A stretch of 64,000 bases of DNA from Paulownia fortunei. Its lineage: Eukaryota; Streptophyta; Magnoliopsida; Lamiales; Paulowniaceae. The notes below the pieces were generated by a model that made no database searches, was not told the origin of the DNA, and saw nothing but the letters and a program-made list of their open reading frames with translations. The translations under genes and the position numbers were made by a program. Shown here piece by piece: positions 12,111 to 23,200 of this stretch. Position 1 is the stretch's first letter. Every line of letters starts with the position of its first letter. The stretch spans positions 31,856,118 to 31,920,117 of the forward strand of contig CM033106.1 of assembly GCA_019321725.1 (NCBI GenBank), in the 5' to 3' direction.

Positions 12111-12959
12111 AAGAAATTGAGCTTAAAGTATGCTATATATAGCTTTGTAATACTATAATAATATATAGACATAATATGATTTTATCTCTACTAGATTAGT
12201 TTAAAAAAATTTATTGTTAATTTTATTTTACCCCCTATATACTTTAAAAAATACTCCAATTTTATCAATTCTATAATTGGTTTAACAGAACAATATGTAA
12301 AATGACCAAGAAATACACAAGTAAATGTAGTACAAAATTATTTTCTATTTGATGTAATATATATTTTTTAAAATATTTATGTTGAAATGTGGTGATACAA
12401 CATGAAGGTTCATACAACTTATTTTTTTCATGTTTGATTCTGTTGAAAAAATTTAAACTCTGTTTGACTTTATTTTCAGTTGTTTTTTTAGAATATTCTA
12501 GAAAAATATATTCTGAAAAGCGAGTTTGAGTTTGGATAACGTGTATAGAATTAGAAATGTGTATGTTATGTTGGGACTAATGATATAATATATTTTGAAA
12601 GATATTTTATCAATTGAAAATATATTGTTTTCGTATTCAAAGAAGAAAAATAATGTTTGGAAGAAAAGTAAAAAGAGAAAGCCAATAAAAATTATAATAT
12701 TCAAATTAACTATAAAATAGTATAAATAAAATTTATTAGATTAAATGATCAATCCAAAAGATCTGTTTTTTTTTTTTTCATGAAGTGACTCAAATAGTGA
12801 TTTAACATAAATTTTCAAAGTCAAAAAAATTTAGTAATTTAAATATCATATGCAATTGTAATCGGGCTACTATAATTGCGATGACAAAAGATAAGTCAAA
12901 TAATTAAAATAGATTTTTGATTTTGTACATAAAATATGTGAAATATAAGGGATAACATC

Positions 12960-14430
12960 ACTTTTAGAATATGGTCTTATAATTGATAAATATGATATAA
13001 AATTTAGATGTGGTTGATTTGAAAAAGTAAATATTGAAGGAATTAAATAATCCATCAATTAATATAATTATTTTCGTATAATCTTATAGTCAATAAAAAA
13101 TCAAATTTTAGTCACGAATATACTCTAAGTTTTGTTGTATTCTTTTTTTTTTTCAAGAAAGTGTAATAACAAAATATTATAATTATAACAATAGAATGTG
13201 CCTTTGAATTGATATAAAAAATAGATATTATTTTCACATTAATTTTATTGAATCTAATTAAACTGAATATAGTAAGGTATATTTTTATACAAAATTGATA
13301 TTCGGTTTGATTTTGATTTTTTATTTTAATTCATTGAATTGTACAGAATATTGAATTTTAATTTTAAAATTTTTATAAATAGTTTTTATATCTTATTTTA
13401 TATTTATTAATTAATCTTACACTTCTTTGTTAATTTTAACGTACCAAACTAAAAATAATAAGTTCAAATTACAATTAGGTTATGTTATTTAATTTTGAAC
13501 TTTTTATTTTTTTAATTTTTTTAACAAAATCATAGAATCGAAAATGGAAAAAAAATAAAACAAAAGGTAAAATACTTATAAATATATTTTTTTCACATGT
13601 TTTCATAAGAAATTAGCAAATTGGTAAAGATAATATAAAATTCGGATGTGGGTGACTTGAAAAAGTATATGTTAAGAGAATCAAATATCTCATTAACTAA
13701 TATAATTATTTCGTATCTTCCAAACACATAAAAATATACTTTAAGTCTCATAGTTTACGAGGTCTTGCAAATTTAATCTCATAATTTGAAAAAAAAATCT
13801 AATTTTAGTCATGAATGCACTTTAATACATAGGTTTTTTACTCTATTTTATTTTATAAGAAGTGGAATTACTAAATATTTTAATACAACAGTCGAATGTG
13901 CATTTCAATTGAGATAAAAAAAAATTAATGTTATTTCCACCTTAATTTTAATGAATTTGATTATATTGAATATTGTGAGTTATATTTAATTTATTCAAAT
14001 AGACATATTTCACAATAAAATAATTTTTATATAGTGTATCATATCTTTTACTGTCTAATTCAATGTGACTTTTTTTATAGGGGTGACAACAATTTGATAA
14101 CCCGATGGAATCAAATCAAAATTGAAAAAATTTGGTATTTATCAACAAAAAATTTAAATTTAGTAATTGATTTTTATTTTCATAAAAGAATAGTATTCGA
14201 TTTAATTTTGGTGTTATATTTTAGTTTATCAAACCATTCCACAATATCAAAATTTAATTTTTACAAATTTTATAAATATTTTTTATATCTTAGTTTATAT
14301 TTCTTAATTAATTCAAAATACAATTAAATTTTGTTATTTAAATTTAAACTATTTAGTTTTTTTATTTTTTTTTTAAAAATTATTTAACAAAATATTTGAA
14401 TCGAAATATGAACACGTAAATGGATAAATG
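12960..14430. repeat. Diverged tandem duplication carrying copies 2 and 3 of the AT-rich repeat
   Basis: About 12985-13560 and about 13620-14430 run in parallel. Both have a gatgtgg..gacttgaaaaagtat stretch, then a cattaatataattatttcgta stretch, then caaattttagtcacgaat, then gaatgtgc(c/a)tttgaattgatataaaaa, then the AT-rich repeat seen also at 11800-12110. Insertions make the second copy longer. No gene is visible. Confidence 0.6.
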
Positions 14431-14744
14431 AGAAATAAAAGGTAAAACACTTATATATATAATTTTCATATATATTTTCAGAATATCAAATAAATAAAAG
14501 TAGAGTTTGATTTGAACTCTTGATATTTTTGTGTTGTAATTATTCTATAATCTCGTTGATTAATTAAAAAAATAAATATTATTTGTTTCAAAATTATATA
14601 ATTATTAAATTACATAACTACCATTAAAACTAATGATATCAAAAAAGTATTTTAGTTTCAAAAATTGAAAAAAACATCCACACTTTTATAATATTATAGA
14701 TTATAAATTATAAATTATAGATTATAGATAGATTATAGATATAT

Positions 14745-14760
14745 ATATATATATATATAT
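14745..14760. repeat. (AT)n microsatellite
   Basis: Short dinucleotide run just before the LINE relic. Confidence 0.7.
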
Positions 14761-14769
14761 GTATATATG

Positions 14770-15920
14770 TGAGCTCTTTGATGTGTGTTGAGGTGGTATG
14801 TGACGTAAGTGATGCTAGAGGAAACTGGAATTTGGAGAATACTAGCCGCCACCCCCAACCTATACCCGATTCCATTAAAAACCAAATCCTCAGCCTCCCC
14901 ATTCCCTTTTTCAATGAAAAAGAAGATGATACTAGGATCTGGGCTGCTTCTCCTAATGGTTAATTCTCACGCAGATACGGGAAAACAAACCTCTGCAACC
15001 CCTTAGATCCAAGAGCTGCAACTGGATTCCCCACACAAACTCAAATTCTTCAATTGGCTTATATTGGTCAGGGGGGACTAGTCACGAACTCCCTTAGATT
15101 TGCCACGAGGATTTCTGATTCTGATTTTATTATGCCCAAGGGTGTAAAAACTATAGTGTTGAGAGATTGCCACCATGCAAGAAACATCTGGGAGTTCCTC
15201 ATCACTCCCACACAATTCCTTGCCTTCATGAATATTGACCCTCTTAACTGGATTCAAGACAACCTCTCTCAAAACTTAATCAACATCATTGTACCCAAAA
15301 TTCCTCGGCCTCCACTATTCATTGCCGTAATATGGTCTATATGGAGGAAGGCCAGAAACAAATCGATTTTTCACAACCAAGAGGATAATACCAAAGATAC
15401 TATTTCACTGTCATGGATCTCCACAATGTCTTGCTGCTAAGGAAATAGGCAAGGTGAAATGGAACAGGCCCGATAAGGATTGCCACAAACTCAACACAGA
15501 CGGTAGTGTTTGACTGAAAGAAGTGCAGCGATGGGGGGGGCGGGTGTGGAGGGGTCTACTAAGGTATGACCTAGGTCAACACGAAGCTGGGTAACCGCAC
15601 CATCACCGGAGCACAAGTACTAGCAGATTGCTTGGGAAAGTAAGATTGAGAAGGTGGCCGTGGAAATTGAGTCTGAATTTGCTGCTCAGCTTATCAACAC
15701 ATGCAAATACTGGATCACACCCACTGGCCTGCATAATTGAAGACTGCAGGCGATTGATTCGGATGCCCTGGACATGCAAACTCTAGCACATCAGGAGAGG
15801 TGGCAATGGATGCGCAGATGATATCGCAAGAAGAGGACACCTTTTCACAAATTGCCTTAGTAGTCTGGGACACCCCAACCAGTGATATGCTTACCATTTT
15901 GTTAGCAGACTCCTATTAGC
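14770..15920 (+). mobile_element. LINE (non-LTR retrotransposon) 3' relic: zf-RVT and RNase H-like region
   Basis: Plus-strand fragments in LINE order. First comes a piece ending the reverse-transcriptase region (IPDSIKNQILSLPIPF, then DDTRIWAASPNG, typical of the loop before a zf-RVT domain). Next is 15054-15440, with DCHHARNIW and AVIWSIWRKARNKSIFHNQ. Last is an RNase H-like piece beginning VKWNRPDKDCHKLNTDGSV, broken by a stop at once, then IEDCRRLI and IRRGGNGCADDIAR in shifted frames. The higher GC and protein-like composition stand out from the AT-rich flanks. A (TA)n tract at 15946-15968 follows, a common LINE 3' end. Dead, 5'-truncated copy. Confidence 0.75.
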
Positions 15921-16359
15921 ACTTGAAGCTTCTTTATGTACCAATATATATATATATATATATATATAGCATCACATGATCGAGGTTGGTGGTGATAAGC
16001 GTGGATTTTGGAATTTTTCTTGGCGTAATTATATCTCTATGCGAAATTAATATATCTAGTACAGGCCCTCCACTGTCCTTAATGATCCTGCTACATCACA
16101 CTAGTTGAGAATGGAGATAAATGACAGTTTTCATCTTGTTAGAAAATACTATCCACAACCTCCTTACTATCTTTACATCGAGCATAGTTCAGCATAACAC
16201 TAATTAAACTAATAATTTCCATCAAAATTACCTAATCTTCATTAGCTATTACGCAAAAGCTAATTGCATCAGAAAACGTACTTACAACCTCTGGCCAAGT
16301 ATTATTTGTGTAGTGGCACTGGATTCACCTCTTACCTTAGAATGAAGTGGACAAATATA
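15921..16359. other. Spacer with (TA)n tract, 3' flank of the RLCK-A gene
   Basis: Holds a TA dinucleotide run at 15946-15968 and the probable 3' UTR of the minus-strand kinase ending at 16360. Nothing else seen. Confidence 0.6.
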
Positions 16360-18638
16360 CTACAGATGGTTCTGGCTGCGTGTATTAGCAGCCTGATAAC
16401 TAAACTGTACTCTAGGCTGTCTAGGTTTCTCAACAGCTGAATCGATTCTTTCCAGCGTCTCAACAATTTCATGCATTGATGGTCTGTCTTTTGGATCCAT
16501 TTTAAGACAATGTAGAGCAAGCTGAGCTATTTCAAATGCAGATCTGGTAGGATATCTTCCTTCCAAACGTGAATCCATTACCGTCTTCAACTTATTCATC
16601 TTGGGTAAATATGGCTTGATCCAATCAACCAGAATATGTTGTCCTGACGGACGACTTAGGTCAAGTGCCCGTGACCCTGTGAGCATTTCCACAAGTATGA
16701 CTCCAAAACCGTATACATCACTCTTCACGTATAAGTGCCCTGGTAGATAAGAATATGCCATTAGAATATCAACATTTTTTCTGTTGGGATTAGCTTTACA
16801 CGCTTTCAGTATGAAAGCTAAAAAGAGTTAGCATGTTACCTGTTGCGATGTACTCAGGGGCAGCATAACCTAATGTCCCCATTACCCGCGTTGACACATG
16901 ACTATTACTAGCCACCGGACCCAGTTTTGCCAACCCAAAGTCAGAGAGCCTTGCATGGTATGACTGAGACTCAAAATTAGACCAATATCAAAAAAATAAA
17001 TAAATAAATAAAATCTCAACACATTTTTTAACAATAATACTATGGATTTCAAGAAGTCCAAAGAAATTTATTGGCACCAAATTCTCCAAGTAATGCAGGT
17101 CGCAGAGGAAAATAAGCAGAAATACGCAAATCTCTACTATTATAAAAGTATTAGTTTCCAAAATGAGAGAGAGTCCTATAACATTGAAATATGAATAAGA
17201 TGGCTCGGTCATATGTCTGGAGCTTACCTCATCAAGCAATATGTTTGAGGCCTTGAAGTCTCTATAGATAACTTGTCTATTTAATGCATGCAAGAATGCC
17301 AGACCACGAGCTGCTCCAATTAATATTTTAAGCCTAGTATCCCATGGAAGTGGCTGAACAGCAGAACCCCCTAAACAATCAAACTTAGTATTAACTGCAG
17401 GAAAACACGTTTGTAGGCCTATTTGAATAGCGAATCGTACTGTTAACATCAGTATAGGAATTCAATCCCTTACTTGTAAAAAGATGGATTTCTAAGCTGC
17501 CTTTTTGCATGAATTCATACACAAGCAGTAGCTCTTTATCCTCCCAACAGTAGCCCAACAGCTTAACCAGATTAGGATGAGAAAGCCTTCCAAGGAAATT
17601 CACCTCAGACTGGACACAATTAAGACACACATTGAGTAAAGTTGGTATTGAATCTGAAACAGGATCCACAGGCAGAGGAAACAACAGTCCAAAATAGTCT
17701 CAGATGGCATCTGTTTGATGTATCTCATATTTATCTATTGTCAAGTAATAGCATATGATCTACAAATGGTAATTTCTGTGACACGATATTCCAATAAGGA
17801 ATACATAAATTATAGTGTTTTTTGTATGTCCCAAAACTAGAAGGAATTTGAAAAAATACTGGATGCAAGTAAAAATTATTTAACAAGATGGAAAAATGAG
17901 GAGCAAGATAATATACCTGTTTGCCCCAGAACAAGATGCTCATCCTTCTAGCCAATAGAAGGGGAGAAAATAAACATAGAATGTACAGGCATCCATCAAT
18001 AACTTCTCAAGATTTTTACCAAAAGTAGACAAAATGATTTAAGTAAATTTTCAAAGAGAATAACTATAATACGCTTAAGGTGAGGCTATATCCAAAAATT
18101 GGTTTTCAATTTTGCTAGTATATAATGCTTAAGGTAACTTACAAGAATGATGATTAAAAGAAAGCGACTGTAGCTAAAGATAGAAGCCAACTTTTATGGG
18201 AATTGATAATTCATGTAGTATTAAATACTTATTTTCCTACTGCACACTGAGCATTATTAAAACATCAACTGTGAAAGCAAAGTGAAAAGAGACAAAAGTA
18301 GTACTCCAATTCAGAAACTCACACATTGCAGTTAATAATTACCTGCCACTCTTCCAACCCCTGCATGCTTTCAGAATTCAACTTCTTAACAGCAATGAAG
18401 GATCCACTTCCACTTTTGGCAGTTGATTTCCCATAGATCCAGCCTTTGTAAACTCTCCCAAACCCACCTTCTCCTATAACTGTATCATAGCTGAAATTTC
18501 TGGTGGCAGCCTTCAGTTCCGAAAAGGAGAAAATCCTTAAATTAGGAGTCAAAATCAGCTCATTGCTTCCATCTATTATCTTCTCAGAAACAGCGCTGCC
18601 TCTTAACGTCATGTTGCTGGTCCTACGTGACATCGGTG
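16360..18638 (-). CDS. Receptor-like cytoplasmic kinase (RLCK VII, PIX13/PBL type), exon 1 missing
   Basis: Ser/Thr kinase of the family that relays signals from plasma-membrane receptor kinases. Exons 2-6 are visible: 18343-18638, 17474-17609, 17228-17370, 16840-16963, 16360-16739. Exons 3-5 are 136, 143 and 124 bp, exactly the sizes in the paralogue at 29170-31759, and the intron phases agree. Motifs: [11 protein letters not shown], then FIAVKKL, then [15 protein letters not shown] (YRD is normal here), DFGLAKLG, and a [10 protein letters not shown] loop. The frame is open to the stop. No exon encoding an MGxCxS membrane anchor is found upstream to 19316. An in-frame ATG at 18720 would add a hydrophobic MGLFTDVTWLIITS leader, but that stretch aligns with intron 1 of the paralogue, so I regard it as intronic. 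Either a 5'-truncated pseudogene or a gene with a new N-terminus. Confidence 0.85.
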
Positions 18639-18639
18639 C

Positions 18640-19316
18640 TGCAAAATATACACTCACCAATTTCAAGACTATTGTGAGAGAAGTGATTATTAACCAAGTT
18701 ACATCAGTGAACAAGCCCATTCTTTCACATTCCTTTTTCTTTTTAATTATGACTGGTATAGCTGCAATTAAATAGTAGTAATAAATTATTGCACCACAAC
18801 AATTGCAATTAAGCACCATAAGATTGTAATTAAGAGTAATGAATGATAAGAAGTTCACCAATTCCTGTTCTATCTTGTGTAATCACACAAGATAGAGCAG
18901 GACAAAATTTTAGGGCTTTAGCGAACAAAAACATGAAAATAAGACCGTCAACAGATTTATTGCTTTAGCTACGAAAAAGTTGAAGCGCTTATGGCTAACT
19001 TGAAGAAACATAATTCACGAATAAAAGAAAGATGCACTAATAACAATCATTATGATCATAGGTAAGATTAAACTATATCAACATAGATCGTGTCACAATC
19101 CTGATTTGGTAAGGTTTGTTAGGTGCGGTTAGCCCTGTTTAATCACATATATTCTGTCCCTGTCAGTTTGTTACTTTCCGTGTGGCATAATAACTCTGTA
19201 TTAACTCCATATCAAGGTTGCCCCACCATCATTTGTTTAGTTCGCAGCTGCTGTGCTAGCTCAACATTGAATTGCTTATGATATGAGTTAGACTAACATG
19301 AACTAGTACCAGGCCA
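18640..19316. other. Spacer between RLCK-A and the CrRLK1L gene
   Basis: Contains the residual intron-1-like sequence of RLCK-A next to its exon 2 acceptor. From about 19091 there is a tgtcacaatcc-starting block that resembles LTR-type DNA but is too short to classify. No ATG followed by Gly (CCCAT on the plus strand) was found that could restore the missing kinase exon. Confidence 0.5.
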
Positions 19317-22124
19317 TTAATGTGTCTTCAAATTTTTTAGCAACATATGAAAACAAATGTTTCTTAAACTTAATGTATACGAATCAATACCTGATACTGA
19401 GATGCTGACCAAGTCCTTTTTCTTTGATGGTTTTGCTGTGCTCCAAAATGCATTCCATGCCCAAAGACGTGATAGCTTATGCATTGCATTTTTTCTCCCA
19501 TCTTTTTTTCCACCATTAATCATTTTGCTGTTAATTTGTTCTTTCATGGGAGATGTAACATTTTGCACATTAGAGGAGGCCATTGTTAGTTGTCTTGTGC
19601 TCAGTGACAAGATAGTTCTATCACTACATGGCAAGGCATTGGCAACATTTGTTATCTCATCAGGTAACAAAGATTTCGCTTTCTCCTGCTGAGTTTTAGC
19701 AGTCCATGGTGTGGCATCAGCAACATTTGTTATCTCATTTGGTACCGAAGATTTCGCATTCTCCTGCTGAGGCAACACTTCAGCAACATTTGTTATCTCA
19801 TTTGGTACCAAAAAATACGCCTTCTCCTGCTGAGCTTTATCAGTATATGGAAAGACATCATCAGCAACACTAGTTATCTCATTTGGCACCAAAGATTCAG
19901 CATTCTCCTGCTGCTGAAGAGCAAACTCTAGTTTTATTACAACATTTGCTATTGCTGGCCGTTTCTTTGGTTCATCATGCAAGCATCTTTCTGCAACCCT
20001 CACAAATGCCTTCAGGCTATCTGGTGAGATTCCCCCCCTGAGACTTGGAGCTACAATCTGATCAACTTCTCCTTTACTAATGTTATCTCGAGCCCACATG
20101 GTTAGACTACGCTTATCCTCTTCAACCCATGGCTCCACTGCTGGTCTCCCACACAATACTTCCAACAACACCACACCAAAGGAATATGTGTCACTTTTTG
20201 TTGTTAGTCTACGAGTTCTAAAATAATCTGGGTCAAAGTATCCAAATGTGCCTTTAAGATTTGTGCTAGCTTGGCTTTGCAACTCGCTTCCACTTCCAGT
20301 TTTAGCTAAGCCAAAATCTGAAACCTTAGCCACAAATTTTTCATCAAGCAGAATATTTGAAGCCTTTATGTCGCGATGTATGATCCCATTGCCAGTGTGA
20401 AGATAGTCTATTCCTCGACCAGCTCCAATGCAGATCTTAAGTCGTTGCTTCCAAGAGAGAGGAGAACAAGCATTGTTTTTCCTAGCAAGTTTGTAGAGAT
20501 GGTCAGCCAGTGTTCCACAGGGCATGTAATCATAAACAAGAATCATTTCCCGCTGCTCATTGCAGTACCCAATCAGGGAGACTAGATTAACATGTCTGAG
20601 CTCAGAAAGCATTTCAATCTCTGTCCAAAACTCACGCTTCCCTTGCTTGGAGTTTAATTTTAAACGCTTTATGGCCACAGCCTCTTGCCCATTATCTATG
20701 AGCCCTTTGTAGACTTTACCAAATCCACCCTTTCCGATGACAAATACATCATTGAAGTTTTGGGTGGCTGATTGGATCTCAGCAAGTGAAAATCGACGGC
20801 AGAGTCGCTTTGCCTTGGTTGATGGCTTGTTTTCCTCCTCGGTAAAGTTAGCTCCCCAATTTTGCTGCAGCATATGAACAATGATGTTTACCAGACAAAT
20901 TATAGTAATGACAACAGTTGCAATTGCATTTGTGCGACCAAGAACTCTGAGTAAAATTTGGTTAGTCTCGAATGATGAATCTCGTGGTGGAGGCAAGGGA
21001 TTTGGACTGGCAAGACTATTGTCATGGTTGCTTAACTTGAATATTTCAAATCCTTCAAGTGGACTATGTCCATCCACGAATTCATCCTTGGAATGCAGGG
21101 AAATAAAGATTTCGCGTTTACCCTCCCGTTTGTGCCCTTTCACCATCACCATGTAGTTCTTATACCAAAGGATGCCTTCATCTTCCCTTTGTTGGAGTAT
21201 GTCAGCGCTAGTGGTGACAATCATATGATTAATGATAAGTATAAAATCCTTGTGGCCGGTCTCTGCCATTCTGAGTCCTAGCTCACAGAAATGAAGCCTG
21301 ACCAAGTACCTGAATCCCACATCCACGGATACTTTCCAGGTGATATTATTAACCTTGTTTGCCTTTTTTTTAAGAATTGTTGCCCACATTCCAAACATGC
21401 CACGGAAATCATCACCCGAGGAAACAGAATCCCATTTGATATTTAGTCGGTGAATCATTTCAAGTGCAGTAGCGTTATCGATGTGGATCACAGACTTGTG
21501 GCCAATCACTTGGACTCCAACATCTCCACCATGACAGTAAGAAAGGGTGGAAGGTACTGAGATAATCTCGATGCCATTAATGAAAGCGTAGGTAGGTTGT
21601 GAGGGACTAGTTGCAGTTGCAGGAGAGAAAATTAGGCTCAAGGGTTGATTTTCTTGTATGATTATACAGAACTCCTTAGCAAAAGTATTGAGGGCAAGAG
21701 CACGAGCAGTAATTGAAGGACTGAAGTTGGTGAGTAGGGTGAAAGGACCGGCTTCAACAGTGAAAAAGTCGTTGAAACTTTGAAAACCAGTGTACGAATT
21801 AGTGGGGTTGAAGTGAAGGCGGATAACTTTCTGACCTGGATTGAGTTGAAAAGTGTAGGAGAATTGGGAACGAGAGATGCGTGCAGTGTTGTAGGGAACT
21901 GGATCAACAGAGATTTTTAGCTCTCTGTTGACACTTGATCTGGTTGATGACCCTTTTATTGAAAATTTTGGGTATACATCTCCCAGCCATTCTCTGCCAC
22001 TGAGTGATGTTGAAGCTGCTGCGGTTGAGCCGCAATTGATAGAAATGTGATCGCCTATGAGGTTAGGATTAGCAGCAGCTGTAAATGTAAAGAGGAAGCA
22101 GAGAAATATGAGATAGTGTTGCAT
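19317..22124 (-). CDS. FERONIA-like receptor kinase (CrRLK1L, malectin-like) with repeated C-terminal tail
   Basis: Intronless 935-residue receptor kinase, as usual for CrRLK1Ls, which sense cell-wall state and RALF peptides at the plasma membrane. Signal peptide about 1-18. Malectin-like ectodomain about 25-365. Transmembrane helix about 399-419 (TNAIATVVITIICLVNIIV). Kinase about 455-735, with P-loop [11 protein letters not shown] (464-474), Lys486 in AIKRL, HRD 583-585, DFG 603-605 and the GTFGYFDPDYF activation-segment end. All catalytic residues are present, so it should be an active RD kinase. The tail is odd: about 737-834 holds four copies of a 21-28-residue unit built on QQE(N/K)A..(V/L)P(N/D)EIT(N/S)VA, then about 100 basic, low-similarity residues. 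CrRLK1L tails are usually shorter and not repeated. The exact orthologue is not clear. Confidence 0.93.
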   Translation of the reverse strand: MQHYLIFLCFLFTFTAAANPNLIGDHISINCGSTAAASTSLSGREWLGDVYPKFSIKGSSTRSSVNRELKISVDPVPYNTARISRSQFSYTFQLNPGQKVIRLHFNPTNSYTGFQSFNDFFTVEAGPFTLLTNFSPSITARALALNTFAKEFCIIIQENQPLSLIFSPATATSPSQPTYAFINGIEIISVPSTLSYCHGGDVGVQVIGHKSVIHIDNATALEMIHRLNIKWDSVSSGDDFRGMFGMWATILKKKANKVNNITWKVSVDVGFRYLVRLHFCELGLRMAETGHKDFILIINHMIVTTSADILQQREDEGILWYKNYMVMVKGHKREGKREIFISLHSKDEFVDGHSPLEGFEIFKLSNHDNSLASPNPLPPPRDSSFETNQILLRVLGRTNAIATVVITIICLVNIIVHMLQQNWGANFTEEENKPSTKAKRLCRRFSLAEIQSATQNFNDVFVIGKGGFGKVYKGLIDNGQEAVAIKRLKLNSKQGKREFWTEIEMLSELRHVNLVSLIGYCNEQREMILVYDYMPCGTLADHLYKLARKNNACSPLSWKQRLKICIGAGRGIDYLHTGNGIIHRDIKASNILLDEKFVAKVSDFGLAKTGSGSELQSQASTNLKGTFGYFDPDYFRTRRLTTKSDTYSFGVVLLEVLCGRPAVEPWVEEDKRSLTMWARDNISKGEVDQIVAPSLRGGISPDSLKAFVRVAERCLHDEPKKRPAIANVVIKLEFALQQQENAESLVPNEITSVADDVFPYTDKAQQEKAYFLVPNEITNVAEVLPQQENAKSSVPNEITNVADATPWTAKTQQEKAKSLLPDEITNVANALPCSDRTILSLSTRQLTMASSNVQNVTSPMKEQINSKMINGGKKDGRKNAMHKLSRLWAWNAFWSTAKPSKKKDLVSISVSGIDSYTLSLRNICFHMLLKNLKTH
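19623..19916 (-). repeat. Four-copy coding repeat in the CrRLK1L tail
   Basis: Four in-frame copies of a 63-84-bp unit encoding QQE.A...VPNEIT.VA. On the plus strand the recurring words are gttatctcat(t/c)(t/a)gg and ttctcctgctga. The copies differ in spacer length, as expected of unequal exchange followed by drift. Confidence 0.88.
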
Positions 22125-23200
22125 TTTTATTTTTTTTTCATTGAATTCTCTTGTGTTGTAAAACCTGACACCATAGGAAGAATTATGAGAAATCGGAAAT
22201 GACGATGACAGATTGAAATATGCTGCTCCGTTTCAACTAAAAAAAAAACAGAGTACAAGATTGCTAGCTAGCTAGTGGTGGCAAAGTTGACCAATTCCAG
22301 GTCAACTCAGAACCAATTTTTCCTTGCCGCCTCCAATCCCATTGTCTTGCTTCTTCTTCTTTTCTTCTTTTTCCATTTTTTGTTTTTGTTTGTTTTTCCT
22401 TCTTTTTTGATGGGTGGGGGGGGGGGAGATTTTTAACATCGATGGTTGTAATTTCACCATGTATTTCTTCCCTTTTAAGTCCCTATTAAAATTCTCTACT
22501 TTATAATTATGTAATACCATCCTCTAACCATGCGTTTATGATGCTATAACGGGATGTTGCAAGTATTAATTCTTATGTGATAGTATTATAAACAAATAAA
22601 GACTGTTTATTTCGATAAAAATTGATAAATACTACTACTACTTTGATTGCTTTCTTTGTTTCACATAGGATGAAATTAGTGGTAGCAAGATTAGCAAAGT
22701 TAGGGGGGCGTATTAATTCGTCAGCTTCAGGCCTCCTCGTGATTATATTACTCCCCCCTTTGCATTTGGCATCCCGCAATTCCAAATTTTTGTACAAAAA
22801 AATCTACTACTAGGCTTACCTTCTTTTATCATACAAATTACACAAACTTACTTTATGCATATTACTTGCACTCTCAATTTTAAATCAATATCATCAGCAA
22901 CAACTATTAACCTTACTACCTCTGCCAGGCTAATGCACCTGGAATATTTTTAACTGCATAACATAAATCCAATTCAAACTAGTACGCTAAACACTAAAAG
23001 AAAGTTGGACAATTCAGACTTTTTTTTTCTTAGGCAATGAAGAAGGGAAATTTTGGCGTACCAATATATAGTATGGCACTAAACACTACAAGAAATAAAA
23101 AAAAAAAAAAGGGAGGACAAAGTAAACATGTACGTGACATATCAAACAAGAGACATTCACCAAGATACTGAGACATTGTGAAGAAAAAGAACATCAACCA
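22125..23200. other. Spacer between the CrRLK1L promoter and the GAUT3 3' end
   Basis: Upstream region of the CrRLK1L, with CT-rich and T-rich tracts at about 22340-22400, a G-run near 22417-22427, and AT-rich DNA. It then becomes the probable 3' UTR of the GAUT3-type gene that ends at 23201. Short open frames here lack protein-like composition. Confidence 0.55.

Noticed and set aside
14769..15006. Two overlapping plus-strand frames read as small proteins
   Set aside because: They are parts of the LINE relic in different frames, with no start context or intact domain.
18720..18861. N-terminal extension of the RLCK-A frame as a real exon
   Set aside because: The sequence aligns with the 3' end of intron 1 in the intact paralogue and is hydrophobic without an acylation motif; kept only as a finding.
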